Assembly: GCF_022179285.1 (NCBI RefSeq)
Contig: NZ_BPQO01000028.1
Coordinates: 1 to 64,000, forward strand
Length of the DNA: 64,000 nucleotides
From: Methylobacterium hispanicum
Lineage (GTDB): Bacteria > Pseudomonadota > Alphaproteobacteria > Rhizobiales > Beijerinckiaceae
Direction of reading: 5' to 3'
This document shows positions 53,743 to 61,964 of the stretch, piece by piece (positions within the stretch are counted from its first letter, which is position 1; every line of letters begins with the position of its first letter). A model generated the notes under the pieces. It searched no databases. It saw nothing but the letters and a program-made list of their open reading frames with translations, and had not been told where the DNA came from. A program made the translations under genes and the position numbers.

Positions 53743-56700
53743 TCAGTAGGCCTCGGCCGGCCGCGGGGGCGCGCCGTCCGGGGATGGGTAGGCCGGCGCC
53801 TCGGCGTGCAGCGCACGCAGCCGCTCAAGCGGCCTGCGGCCGAAGCGCAGGAACAGGACGGGGGTCAGGAAGGTGTCGAGCAACGTCGCGCTGATCAGGC
53901 CGCCGAAGATCGTCACCGCGACCGGGTGCAGGATCTCCTTGCCCGGGCTCGCCGCGTCGTAGAGCAGCGGCAACAGCGCCACGCCGGCCGAGAGCGCCGT
54001 CATCAGCACCGGGGTCAGCCGTTCCAGACTGCCGCGCACGACGAGTTCGGGCCCGAACGGCACGCCCTCGTGCAGCGACAGGTTCAGGTAGTGGCTGATC
54101 TTGAGGATGCCGTTGCGGGCCGCGATGCCGGTCAGCGTGATGAAGCCGATCATCGACGCGACCGAGAGCGGCTGCCCGACCAGCCACAGGGCCGCCACCG
54201 AGCCGATCAGGGCGAGCGGCACGTTGCCCATGATGATGAGCGCCAGCGCGGCCGAGCGGTAGCGGCTGTAGAGGATGGCGAAGACCAGCGCCAAGGACAG
54301 GCCGGAGAGCGCCGCGATGGTCCGGCTCGCCTCCTCCTGCGCCTGGAAGGTGCCCTCCAGGCTGGTGAAGAAGCCGGGCGGCATCGGCTCCTGGGCCACC
54401 GCCTCGCGGATCGCCGCCACGATCGTGGCCATGTCGCTCTCGGCCGTGGTGTTGGCCTGGACCACGATGCGGCGGCGGGCGTTCTCGCGCAGGATCTGGT
54501 TCGGCCCGTCCGTCTCGCGGATGTCCGCGACCTGGCGCGCCGGCACCCAGCCCGAGGGCGTCTCCAGCAGCAGGTCACCGAGGCCAGCCGTCGTCCGCCG
54601 GTTCTCCGACAGGCGCAGCACCACGTCGAAGCGGCGCACGCCGTCGACGACCGTCGAGACCACCCGCCCGTTCGAGAGGCGGCTGATCTGCTCGACGACC
54701 GCGGCGGGCTGGACCCCGTAGAGGGCCGCCCGGGTGTAGTCGACGCGCACCTCCAGCTGCGGGATGCGGACCTGCCGCTCGACCTGCAGGTCGGCGAGCC
54801 CCGGGATCTTGGCGAGGCGGTCCCTCAGGCCGTTCGCCACCCGGCGCAGGGCGTCGAGGTCGTCGCCGAACACCTTGAGCGCGATCTCAGCGCGGACGCC
54901 CGAGAGCATGTGGTCGAGCCGGTGCGAGATCGGCTGGCCGACGTTGACCGCCACCGGCAGGGCACCGAGGCGCCCGCGGATGTCGGCGACGAGCGCCTGC
55001 TTCGGACGCTTCAGCCCATCGTCCAGGGCGACGTCGATCTCGGAGGAATGCACCCCCTCGGCGTGTTCGTCGAGCTCGGCCCGGCCGGTCCGGCGGCCGA
55101 CCGCCTTCACGCCCGGAATCTCCAGGAGCAGTTTTTCCGCGATCAGCCCGACCCGGTTGCTCTCGGCGAGCGAGATGCCCGGGTTGAAGGTCATGCTGAC
55201 CGTGAACGAGCCCTCGTTGAACGGCGGCAGGAAGGCGCGCGGCAAGTTCCAGGCGGCGATGCCGGCGGCGGCCACCGCGGCCGCGACGGTGCCGACCAGC
55301 AGGCCCTTATGCCGGAAAGCCACCCGCAGCAGGGCGGCGTTGCCGCGCTTGAGCAGCTTCAGCAAGCGGCTGTCGTGCTCCTCCAGGTTCCGGAGCCCCG
55401 GCAGCAGCCAGGACGCCAGCACGGGCGTCAGGGTGATGGAGGTGAGCAGGCTCGCCAGGATGGAGATGATGTAGGCCTGCCCCAGGGGCGCGAAGAGCCG
55501 GCCCTCGATGCCTGAGAGCGCGAACAGCGGCACGAAGACCAGGATGATGATCAGCGTCGCGTAGACGATGCCGGAGCGGACCTCGTTCGAGGCCGAGACC
55601 ACCACCTCGAAGGTGCTCCTAGGGTTGCCCGCCTTCCGATTCTCGCCGAGCCGTCGGTAGATGTTCTCGACGTCGACCACCGCGTCGTCGACGAGCTCGC
55701 CGATGGCGATGGCGAGCCCCCCGAGCGTCATCGTGTTGATGGACAGGCCGAACAGGTGGAACACCAGAGCGGTCGTCAGCACCGAAACCGGAATGGCCAG
55801 CAGCGAGATCGCGGTGGTGCGCACGTTCAAGAGGAAGGCGAACAGCACCAGGGCCACCACCAGCACGGCCTCGACGAGGACGCGCTCGACGTTGCGGATC
55901 GAAGTCTCGATGAAGTCGGCCTGCCGGAACAAGACCTGGTCGGCCTTGATGCCGCCGGGCAGGGTCGGGTTGAGTTCCTTCAGGGCGGTCTCGATGCTGC
56001 GGGTCAGCCGCACCGTGTCGACGTCGGGCTGCTTCTCGACCGAGACGATGACCGCGGGCTTGGCCATGTAGCCGGCATCGCCCCGCTTCACCTTCGCGGC
56101 GAAGGACACCTCGGCGAGTTGGCGCAGGTAGACCGGGGCGTCGGCGACCGTGGCGACCACGAGGTTGCGCAGGTCGTCGAGGCTCATGGTCCGGCCGATG
56201 TTCCGGATCAGGTACTCGCGGGCGTTCTGGTCGGTGAAGCCGCCGCCGGCGTTGGTGCCGAACTGCGCGAGCGCCGTCTCCAGCTGGGCGTTCGTCACCC
56301 CGAGCGCGCGCATCGCCGCCGGGTTTGGGCTGACCCGGAACTGGCGCACCTCGCCCCCGATGGGGATGACCTGCGCCACGCCCGGGATGGTCAGCAGCCG
56401 GGGCCGGATGGTGAAGTCGGCGACCTCGCGCACCTGCATCGGGGTCGCGGTCTCGCCCGTCACCGCCACCAGCAGGATCTGGCCCATGATGGACGAGATC
56501 GGCCCCATGACCGGGGTCACGCCGCGGGGCAGCTGGTCCTGCACCAGCGACAGCCGCTCGGCAACCTGCTGGCGATTGCGGTAGATGTCGGTGCCCCAGT
56601 CGAACTCGACGTAGGTGATCGAGAGCCCGACCCCCGAGACCGAGCGCACGCGGGTGACACCCGGCAACCCGTTCATCCGGGTCTCGATGGGATAGGTGAC

Positions 56701-56892
56701 GAGCTGCTCGACCTCCTGAGGCGCGTACCCTTCCGCCTCGGTCATGACGGTGACGGTGGGCTTGTTGAGGTCGGGGAAGACGTCGACCGGCAGCTTGGTG
56801 GCGGTGAAGGCGCCGTACAGCACCAGCACCGCGGCGAGCGCGAGGACGAGCAGGCGGTTGCGGACCGACTGGCTGACGAGGACGGTGAACAT
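53743..56892 (-). CDS. heavy-metal efflux RND pump (CzcA/CusA-like)
   Basis: A 1049-residue inner-membrane proton-driven pump: a first span at 12-32, a large periplasmic loop, spans at about 340-520, a second loop, and spans at about 870-1030. Helix 4 reads AIGELVDDAVVDVEN near residue 400. The proton-relay Asp residues are there, but the wording differs from the Cu/Ag (CusA) and Co/Zn/Cd (CzcA) signatures, so the metal is not certain. It sits 11 bases below the fusion-protein gene stop and above the small exported protein. The fusion partner upstream appears frameshifted; the outer factor could be the one at 219. Confidence 0.88.
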   Translation of the reverse strand: MFTVLVSQSVRNRLLVLALAAVLVLYGAFTATKLPVDVFPDLNKPTVTVMTEAEGYAPQEVEQLVTYPIETRMNGLPGVTRVRSVSGVGLSITYVEFDWGTDIYRNRQQVAERLSLVQDQLPRGVTPVMGPISSIMGQILLVAVTGETATPMQVREVADFTIRPRLLTIPGVAQVIPIGGEVRQFRVSPNPAAMRALGVTNAQLETALAQFGTNAGGGFTDQNAREYLIRNIGRTMSLDDLRNLVVATVADAPVYLRQLAEVSFAAKVKRGDAGYMAKPAVIVSVEKQPDVDTVRLTRSIETALKELNPTLPGGIKADQVLFRQADFIETSIRNVERVLVEAVLVVALVLFAFLLNVRTTAISLLAIPVSVLTTALVFHLFGLSINTMTLGGLAIAIGELVDDAVVDVENIYRRLGENRKAGNPRSTFEVVVSASNEVRSGIVYATLIIILVFVPLFALSGIEGRLFAPLGQAYIISILASLLTSITLTPVLASWLLPGLRNLEEHDSRLLKLLKRGNAALLRVAFRHKGLLVGTVAAAVAAAGIAAWNLPRAFLPPFNEGSFTVSMTFNPGISLAESNRVGLIAEKLLLEIPGVKAVGRRTGRAELDEHAEGVHSSEIDVALDDGLKRPKQALVADIRGRLGALPVAVNVGQPISHRLDHMLSGVRAEIALKVFGDDLDALRRVANGLRDRLAKIPGLADLQVERQVRIPQLEVRVDYTRAALYGVQPAAVVEQISRLSNGRVVSTVVDGVRRFDVVLRLSENRRTTAGLGDLLLETPSGWVPARQVADIRETDGPNQILRENARRRIVVQANTTAESDMATIVAAIREAVAQEPMPPGFFTSLEGTFQAQEEASRTIAALSGLSLALVFAILYSRYRSAALALIIMGNVPLALIGSVAALWLVGQPLSVASMIGFITLTGIAARNGILKISHYLNLSLHEGVPFGPELVVRGSLERLTPVLMTALSAGVALLPLLYDAASPGKEILHPVAVTIFGGLISATLLDTFLTPVLFLRFGRRPLERLRALHAEAPAYPSPDGAPPRPAEAY

Positions 56893-56903
56893 GGCCGGCC
56901 TCC

Positions 56904-58636
56904 TCAGCGGACCTGGTCGAGGAGCTCGGCGCCCTGGGTCACCACCCGCTTGCCGGGTCCGATCCCCTCGGCCACCAGCAGGCGGGCGCCGTCGAGCGGC
57001 TCGACCCGCACGGGCCGCGCCTCGAAGCGCTCGGCGGTGGTGTGCTCGTAGACGACGTCCTGCCCGTTGCCGGTGCGCACCACGGCCGAGCGCGGCAGCG
57101 CCAGGCCGGCCTGCTCGGTCTCGGTCCCGGCCAGCACCGTGACGAACTGCCCGACGCGCAGGCCGGCGGCGTCGCCGAGGACCGCGAACTGCACCGGGAT
57201 AGCCTGGTTGCGGTCGGCGAGCCCCGTGCCCTGGTAGGCGAGCTTGAGGGTCCGGCCATCCGCGAGCCGGGCGGTGGCGTTCTGCGCCGCGGTCAGCGCG
57301 TCGAAGCTGAGGGCCTCGACCCAGAGGCGGTTCGGGTCGACGATCTGGAACACCATCGCGCCGGGCGCGGCCATCTGCCCGGCCACGGCCGCGGCCTGCG
57401 CCACCACGCCGTCGACGGGCGCCACCAAGGTTTCGGGCTGCTGCCGGATCTTGTCGAGGGCGGCGCGGCGGTCGTGCAGGCCGTTCAGCTCCGCGACCGC
57501 GTCGTCGAGCTGGGTCTGGGCCACGGCGCCGGTGGTGGCGAGTTTTTTATAGCGCTCGACCCGGCGCTCGACGATGGCGACCTGCTGGTCGAGCTCGCCC
57601 TGCCGCTGGCGCATGTCGGAGACGTCGACGGCCTGGACCGGCGGCGTCACGGTCGCGAGCACGTCGCCCCTGCGCACCTTGGTGCCGAGGCGTGGGAAGA
57701 GGCCGGAGGGCGGTGGCGCGAGCCGGCCACCGACCGAGGACTGCACCACGCCGCTGGCGTTCGGGTCCGGGATGATGCGGCCCGGCAGCTCGACCGAGCG
57801 GTGGAAGCTGCCCTGCTCGGTCATGGTCGTTCGCAGGACGAGGAGCCGTTGCGTGGGCTTGGGCACGAACACGGAGCCGTCGGGCAGGCGCTGGGCGAGG
57901 TCAGCCGAGCCGGGGGCCCGCGCCTCGATCAGGGCGGCCCCCCGCATCGGCTCGCCGTGGTCCTCGTCGCCGTGCGCGAAGGCGGCGGTGCCGAGGATGA
58001 GGGTGATGCCGATGGCGAGCAGCGCCAGGGCGGGGGCGCCTCGGCGCCCGCGAACGACCGCGGTGACGAGCATGCCGAGCAGGAACGCGACGGCGACCGC
58101 CGCCACCAGCGTCGGGTCCTTGGCCGTCAGGCGCTCCCGGAGGCCGTGGGCGAACTCGGAGGCGCGTCCAAAGGCCGCTTGCGTCGGCGTCGGCTTGGCG
58201 GCCGCTGCGGCTGCCTGCGCGGCGGGATCGGGCACGGTGACCGCCACGGTCAACACGTCGACCGCATCCCCGGCCGTGACGGTCGCCACGAGCTCGTGCC
58301 GGCCGGGCTTCGCCAGCCAGGGCACCGGCAGCGCGTAGCCGCCCTCGGGCGTGGCCGCGGCGATCTTGGCCCCCTCCGGCGTCTCGACCTCGATGGTCGC
58401 GCCGGGCACCGGCTCGTTCGTCCGGAAGCGGTCGAGGAACAGCGTCAGGGTGCCGTCGCGCGGGATGGCGACGAGCTCGAAGGCGTCGGACAGCGCCTCG
58501 CCGCGCGGCGCGATGGTCTTGGTGACGGGCGGCGGCGCGGCGCCGTGGTCATGCCCTCGTGGGCGAGCGCGGGCCCCGCCAGGACGGCGGCAAGCAGCGC
58601 CACCGCCCCGGGGGCGGCGGCAAGACGGGTCGACAT
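56904..58636 (-). pseudogene. frameshifted RND membrane-fusion protein (CusB/CzcB-like)
   Basis: The long frame 58409-56904 (501 codons) encodes a fusion-protein body: a Pro-Gly-rich domain, a hydrophobic segment, an AHGDEDHGE metal patch, the lipoyl/barrel-sandwich part and the beta-barrel (VEALSFDAL, GQFVTVLAG). Its natural N terminus, MSTRLAAAPGAVALLAAVLA with a signal cleavage at LAHEG, lies in another frame from ATG 58636. Adding one base near 58553 would join them as HEGHDHGAAPPPVT and restore a product of about 577 residues. As written, no signal peptide is made in frame. This is a real mutation or a sequencing error in a GC-rich site. Confidence 0.75.
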
Positions 58637-58724
58637 GAATGGGTATCCTCGCGTCGGGAAGTCCGGATGCACGCCGCGATGGCGGACGCAGTCCGGGCGT
58701 TGCGCGCCTCAGGCGCGCCTCACG

Positions 58725-59201
58725 TCACGCGAGGGTTCGTGGCGGCTTGGGCAGGGCCTCGGGGCCGACGCCCGGGCGGCCAGCGACGTCGTGCGGGATC
58801 AGCTTGGCAGTGCGGACCACGGGAAGTGACAGGGCCCCCGTGCCGGACATGATGCCCGACGCGCAACAGACCATGGTCCCGCAGCAGGAGCCCCTGCAGC
58901 CGGCCGGACAGCACCTACCGCCGGCGTCATTCGCTCGCAGCGAGGCCACCGGCTCGACGGCCGGCGCCTGAAGATCGACAGCGGTCCGGGGCCTCGCCGA
59001 CGTCTTTACGACGCGCGAAGGGGCAGCGGAAACCGTGGTCTCAGCGATGGAGGGCGCCGCCTGGACATATGCCGCCGCGGCTTGGTGGCGGCCATGGTGC
59101 GCGTGGCCCTCGTGGGCCTGGACGGCGGACGGCGCGACGTAGGCGATGATCGCGAGGATCATCGCCGCCATCAGGCGCACGATTTGCCGGTCGGGGCTCA
59201 T
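58725..59201 (-). CDS. exported Cys-rich hypothetical protein
   Basis: A 158-residue protein with an N-terminal signal (MAAMILAIIAYVAP, then VQAHEGHAHHGRH, a His patch at the mature start). A middle segment reads CCPAGCRGSCCGTMVCC (7 Cys in 17 residues), likely a metal- or disulfide-bearing knuckle, followed by MSGTGALSLP. It precedes the RND fusion gene on the same strand by 88 bases. I recall similar small proteins in copper clusters of Methylobacterium but cannot give a family name. The role is unknown. Confidence 0.7.
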   Translation of the reverse strand: MSPDRQIVRLMAAMILAIIAYVAPSAVQAHEGHAHHGRHQAAAAYVQAAPSIAETTVSAAPSRVVKTSARPRTAVDLQAPAVEPVASLRANDAGGRCCPAGCRGSCCGTMVCCASGIMSGTGALSLPVVRTAKLIPHDVAGRPGVGPEALPKPPRTLA

Positions 59202-59289
59202 GAGGGCTGCTTACACCGTTTCCAGTGGCGGGACTATGTCGTCAGGGACGTGAATGCCGGCGTGCAGGTTTGGTTGCCGCGGCGGCGTT

Positions 59290-59497
59290 TCAAGGTGCCG
59301 CGGGCAACGGCTCGGCCGGGTAGCCGGCGGCCGTGATGGCCTGGGCGATGCGGTCGGCGAGGCCGCCGGCGCCCGAACCCGTCACGCGTTTGGCCCGCAG
59401 GTCGGCATTGACCCGAGCCCCGGACTCGACGCCGAGGACGGCGCGTGACGGCCTGGTCGCAGCCGCAACCCGGTTCCGAGACCCTGTATCGGGCCAT
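59290..59497 (-). pseudogene. frameshifted heavy-metal-associated (HMA) protein gene
   Basis: From ATG 59497 the frame reads MARYRVSEPGCGCDQAVT; after about 59440 the rest of an HMA fold (AVLGVESGARVNADLRAK, then a GGLADRIAQAITAAGYPAEPL helix) continues in another frame to the TGA at 59290-59292. One base is extra near 59440. The metal loop also reads GCGCDQ instead of the normal GCGGC. A CueR-type promoter faces this gene, so it was probably a CopZ-like copper chaperone. Confidence 0.65.
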
Positions 59498-59525
59498 GAC
59501 GCTCTCCCCTCGGTGGCGTCCCGCT

Positions 59526-59556
59526 CAGATGGGGCTTCCCATAGTGGGAAGGTCAA
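59526..59556 (-). promoter_or_regulatory. CueR-type promoter-operator, copy 1
   Basis: On the minus strand: -35 TTGACC (59551-59556), 19-base spacer, -10 CATCTG (59526-59531). The spacer holds a perfect dyad CTTCCC-N5-GGGAAG (59535-59551), the CueR/HmrR consensus. It drives the frameshifted HMA gene at 59290-59497. A near-identical second copy is at 60100-60130. Confidence 0.8.
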
Positions 59557-59729
59557 CAGGCTTTTCCGGGACAGGAGGTGAAAACCACAATTGATGGCTT
59601 TCCCTCGAAAAGACGCGCCACCCGAAGAAAGCCGCGCAAGCCGGGCTTTCCACCGAGTTCGCTGAGGCGTCGCATGAGCGCGGTCGCGCCGCCTGGCCAG
59701 GTCGGGGCCGAACCGGTCCAGCGATAGTC

Positions 59730-59933
59730 TCAGCCGCGCCCCTTGTCCTTCCGGTAATGGTCGCGAACGAGCTGACCCGGCGAGGGCTGCGCGACCATGG
59801 TGCCGCCGTACCCGGCTGCCTTGGCCAGGTTGATCGCATGATCTGCGCACTTGGCCGCGTATTCGCCTGCGCAAACCTCGTGGCCGTCCGTGTTCGTTGC
59901 GTAAACCAAGTAGGTGCGGTCGGGATTTGCCAT
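59730..59933 (-). CDS. 67-residue hypothetical protein
   Basis: A small soluble protein (MANPDRTYLVYATNTDGHEV, then CAGEYAAKCADHAINLAKAAGYGG) with balanced composition, so I take it as real. It has an alternating beta start, a helix with two Cys, and a basic tail. No family recognised. ATG at 59933 is chosen over a start 7 codons upstream. It lies between two decayed HMA modules and is preceded by A/T-rich AATCG repeats at 59947-59996. Confidence 0.6.
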   Translation of the reverse strand: MANPDRTYLVYATNTDGHEVCAGEYAAKCADHAINLAKAAGYGGTMVAQPSPGQLVRDHYRKDKGRG

Positions 59934-59946
59934 GGTGTTTCGCCAG

Positions 59947-59996
59947 AATCGCAATCGACCGATTGTGAATCGAATCGAACGGTTTCGTCAAAATCG
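59947..59996. repeat. cluster of AATCG pentamers
   Basis: Five direct AATCG copies (59947, 59953, 59968, 59973, 59992) and one inverted copy within 50 bases, including a perfect AATCG-AC-CGATT dyad at 59953-59964. The patch is A/T-richer than its surroundings and lies just upstream of the 67-residue gene. It could be an operator or promoter. Confidence 0.6.
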
Positions 59997-60071
59997 GATA
60001 TCGGTCACGACGTGTATGACGGTCCGGGCGCAGCCGCCGCAGCCCATTTTCTCGACCCTGTAGCGGACCAT
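59988..60071 (-). pseudogene. truncated HMA protein gene
   Basis: From ATG 60071 the frame reads MVRYRVEKMGCGGCARTV, the start of an HMA copper chaperone with an intact GCGGC loop, but ends after 27 codons (VTDIRF, stop at 59988). HMA proteins of this type are near 67 residues, so more than half is gone. It still has a CueR-type promoter upstream at 60100-60130. Confidence 0.65.
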
Positions 60072-60099
60072 GACGCCCTCCCGTCGGTGGCGTCCTACG

Positions 60100-60130
60100 C
60101 AGATGGGGCTTCCCCTGGTGGGAAGGTCAA
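60100..60130 (-). promoter_or_regulatory. CueR-type promoter-operator, copy 2
   Basis: On the minus strand: -35 TTGACC (60125-60130), 19-base spacer, -10 CATCTG (60100-60105), with the dyad CTTCCC-N5-GGGAAG at 60109-60125. The surrounding 50 bases match copy 1 closely, so promoter and HMA gene were duplicated together. It now drives only a truncated reading frame. Confidence 0.8.
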
Positions 60131-60145
60131 GGGCCGCGGCGCCCG

Positions 60146-61264
60146 TCAGGCCGGCGCCCACACGGCAATCGTCGTCGCAGGCTCCTGGTGGCCGTGCCGG
60201 ATGCCCTCCCAGCCGAGCCAGCCCGTGTAGAGGCCGACCAGGACGATCAGAGCCGCGGAGGCGTAGGGGGCCCGCCGGGCGAAGGCGTCGAAGCCCGACC
60301 AGCGGTTCGCCACGTGCCTCACGCTGAGCGCGGCCAGGATTCCGGCCGACACCATCGTGAGCGCCAGCCCGATGCTGAAGCACACGACGAGCGCTAAGCC
60401 GAGGCTGAACTGCTTGAGCTGGATGCAGAGCAGCAGCACCGTGATGGCGGCCGGGCACGGGATCAGGCCGCCCGTCAGGCCGAACAGCACGATCTGACCG
60501 GTGGTCACGGTGCGGCCCCCGAACCGTCGCCGGATGGCCTCGGCGTGCGCCCGGGCGTGTGCGTCGTCCTCGTCGCCCAGGTTCAGGTGGTCGTGTGCGT
60601 GGCCGTGCTCCTCGAACGCGACCTCGTGGATCTCCGCCCCGGCGGACCCATCGAGGTGCAGCCGTGCCCTGAAGGCATGCGGCTCCGGGATCTCCTCCAT
60701 GCTCTCCAGGAAGTCGCCCCCACTCGCGAACGAGAATGCCTGGCGGGCACCGTCGGGTCGGACCGTCTCAAGGGTGACGCGCTGGGCCGGGGGCAGCACG
60801 CCCTTGACCCGGCTCAGGCGCCAGCGCGGCGGCACGCCGTCCTCGATGACCTCCAGCTGGAAGACGCCATCGCGGGCCATGATGCCGTGGCCCTCGGCGT
60901 CGTGGTGGTGGTCGTGGTGCTGCTCGCGCCAGGTGCGCCACGCCATCCAGAGCGCGATGCCGACGATGAGGACGGCCGAGGCGAGCTGGAAGTACGGCTC
61001 GGACGCCTCGCCGCCCCACGCCTGCCCCAGGTACTGGCCGCCGAGCGCGATCACCCAGACGACCGCCGTGTGCGAGAGCGTCGCCGCCAAGCCCAGCAGG
61101 ACCGCCTGCAGGACGGTGCCGCGGACCGCGATGATGAAGGCGGCCATCATCGTCTTGGAGTGGCCGGGCTCCAGGCCGTGCAGGGCGCCGAGCAGGATCG
61201 CGCTCGGCACGAACAGCCAGGCGTGCGCGGTCCCCTGCTGCAGCAATTCGGGAAACGGGACCAT
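60146..61264 (-). CDS. rcnA: nickel/cobalt exporter RcnA
   Basis: A 372-residue inner-membrane efflux protein of the NicO/RcnA family. Characteristic sequences are ALHGLEPGHSKTMMAAF in the first spans and GLTGGLIPCPAAITVLL in the second half. A His/Asp-rich loop (REQHHDHHHDAEGHG, and later HGHAHDHLN) binds Ni(II)/Co(II). ATG at 61264 is 15 bases after the RcnR gene stop, so both share an operon under RcnR control. Confidence 0.9.
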   Translation of the reverse strand: MVPFPELLQQGTAHAWLFVPSAILLGALHGLEPGHSKTMMAAFIIAVRGTVLQAVLLGLAATLSHTAVVWVIALGGQYLGQAWGGEASEPYFQLASAVLIVGIALWMAWRTWREQHHDHHHDAEGHGIMARDGVFQLEVIEDGVPPRWRLSRVKGVLPPAQRVTLETVRPDGARQAFSFASGGDFLESMEEIPEPHAFRARLHLDGSAGAEIHEVAFEEHGHAHDHLNLGDEDDAHARAHAEAIRRRFGGRTVTTGQIVLFGLTGGLIPCPAAITVLLLCIQLKQFSLGLALVVCFSIGLALTMVSAGILAALSVRHVANRWSGFDAFARRAPYASAALIVLVGLYTGWLGWEGIRHGHQEPATTIAVWAPA

Positions 61265-61278
61265 GACGGGTCGCCCTC

Positions 61279-61557
61279 CTACTTCAGATAGGTCCGGACG
61301 ACCTCGATGAGCTCGGCCGCGCCCTTGGCACGCTCCGGGTCGGGCTCGCGAGCGGGGTCGACGACGTGATGGCGGATGTGGTCCTCCATCAGCTCGGCGG
61401 TCAGCCCGTTGATGGCGCCCCGCATCGAGGCGACCAGCATCAGCACGTCGGTGCAGCCGATCTCCGCCTCCAGGGCGCGCTCGACGGCCTCGGCCTGCCC
61501 CTTGATCCGGCGCACGCGCGCCAGAAGCTTGGTCTTGTCCTTGACGGTGTGGGACAT
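61279..61557 (-). CDS. rcnR: nickel/cobalt-sensing repressor RcnR
   Basis: A 92-residue all-helical repressor of the CsoR/RcnR family. The four metal ligands of RcnR are in place: H3, C35, H60 and H64. CsoR would have Cys-His-Cys and FrmR a different first position, so RcnR is the best match. Binding Ni(II) or Co(II) releases DNA and turns on the rcnR-rcnA operon. The operator is just upstream at 61580-61608. Confidence 0.9.
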   Translation of the reverse strand: MSHTVKDKTKLLARVRRIKGQAEAVERALEAEIGCTDVLMLVASMRGAINGLTAELMEDHIRHHVVDPAREPDPERAKGAAELIEVVRTYLK

Positions 61558-61579
61558 GGGTCGGCTCCCTTCGCTTCGT

Positions 61580-61608
61580 AATATAGGGGGCTACCCTATG
61601 TATGTCGA
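61580..61608 (-). promoter_or_regulatory. rcnR-rcnA promoter with G-tract operator
   Basis: On the minus strand: -35 TCGACA (61603-61608), 17-base spacer, -10 TATATT (61580-61585). ATAGGG-N5-CCCTAT (61583-61599) overlaps the spacer and -10, with the G/C tract flanked by A/T inverted repeats that RcnR recognises. It begins about 23 bases before the RcnR ATG. Confidence 0.72.
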
Positions 61609-61643
61609 GCGAGAAGCCCGTTGCGGGCGAGGGAGGGCGTGCC

Positions 61644-61832
61644 GTGACGGAGAAGGATCCCTGCACCGGCGTCTGCCGGTTCGATGGCCGGTCGGGCTGG
61701 TGCGTCGGCTGCGGCCGGACCAGTTCGGAGATCAGGGCATGGCGTAAGATGACGCCCTGTCGGCGCACGGCGCTCGCGCGCGAATTGCCGCGCCGAGTCC
61801 GGCAGGCCAGCGGGGAGGGGGCCGCGCCCTGA
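61644..61832 (+). CDS. DUF1289 small Cys-rich protein
   Basis: A 62-residue protein. PCTGVCRFDGRSGWCVGCGR has the CxxxC-N8-CxxC arrangement of DUF1289, probably holding an iron-sulfur cluster or zinc. GTG at 61644 is chosen because GGGAGG at 61631-61636 precedes it by 7 bases; an ATG at 61602 would place the start inside the rcnR promoter. Function unknown; family members lie in many alphaproteobacterial genomes. Confidence 0.75.
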   Translation: MTEKDPCTGVCRFDGRSGWCVGCGRTSSEIRAWRKMTPCRRTALARELPRRVRQASGEGAAP

Positions 61833-61964
61833 CCGAGCGCGCCGCCTTCGACGCGACCGACCACACTGCCCGCGTGAGCCTTGCCGATGACAGCGTTCCC
61901 GAAGGCGGGATGGTACGCTCCCATCCGGATGCGAAGGACGGGTATGCCGCGCCGATGCAGGTGA

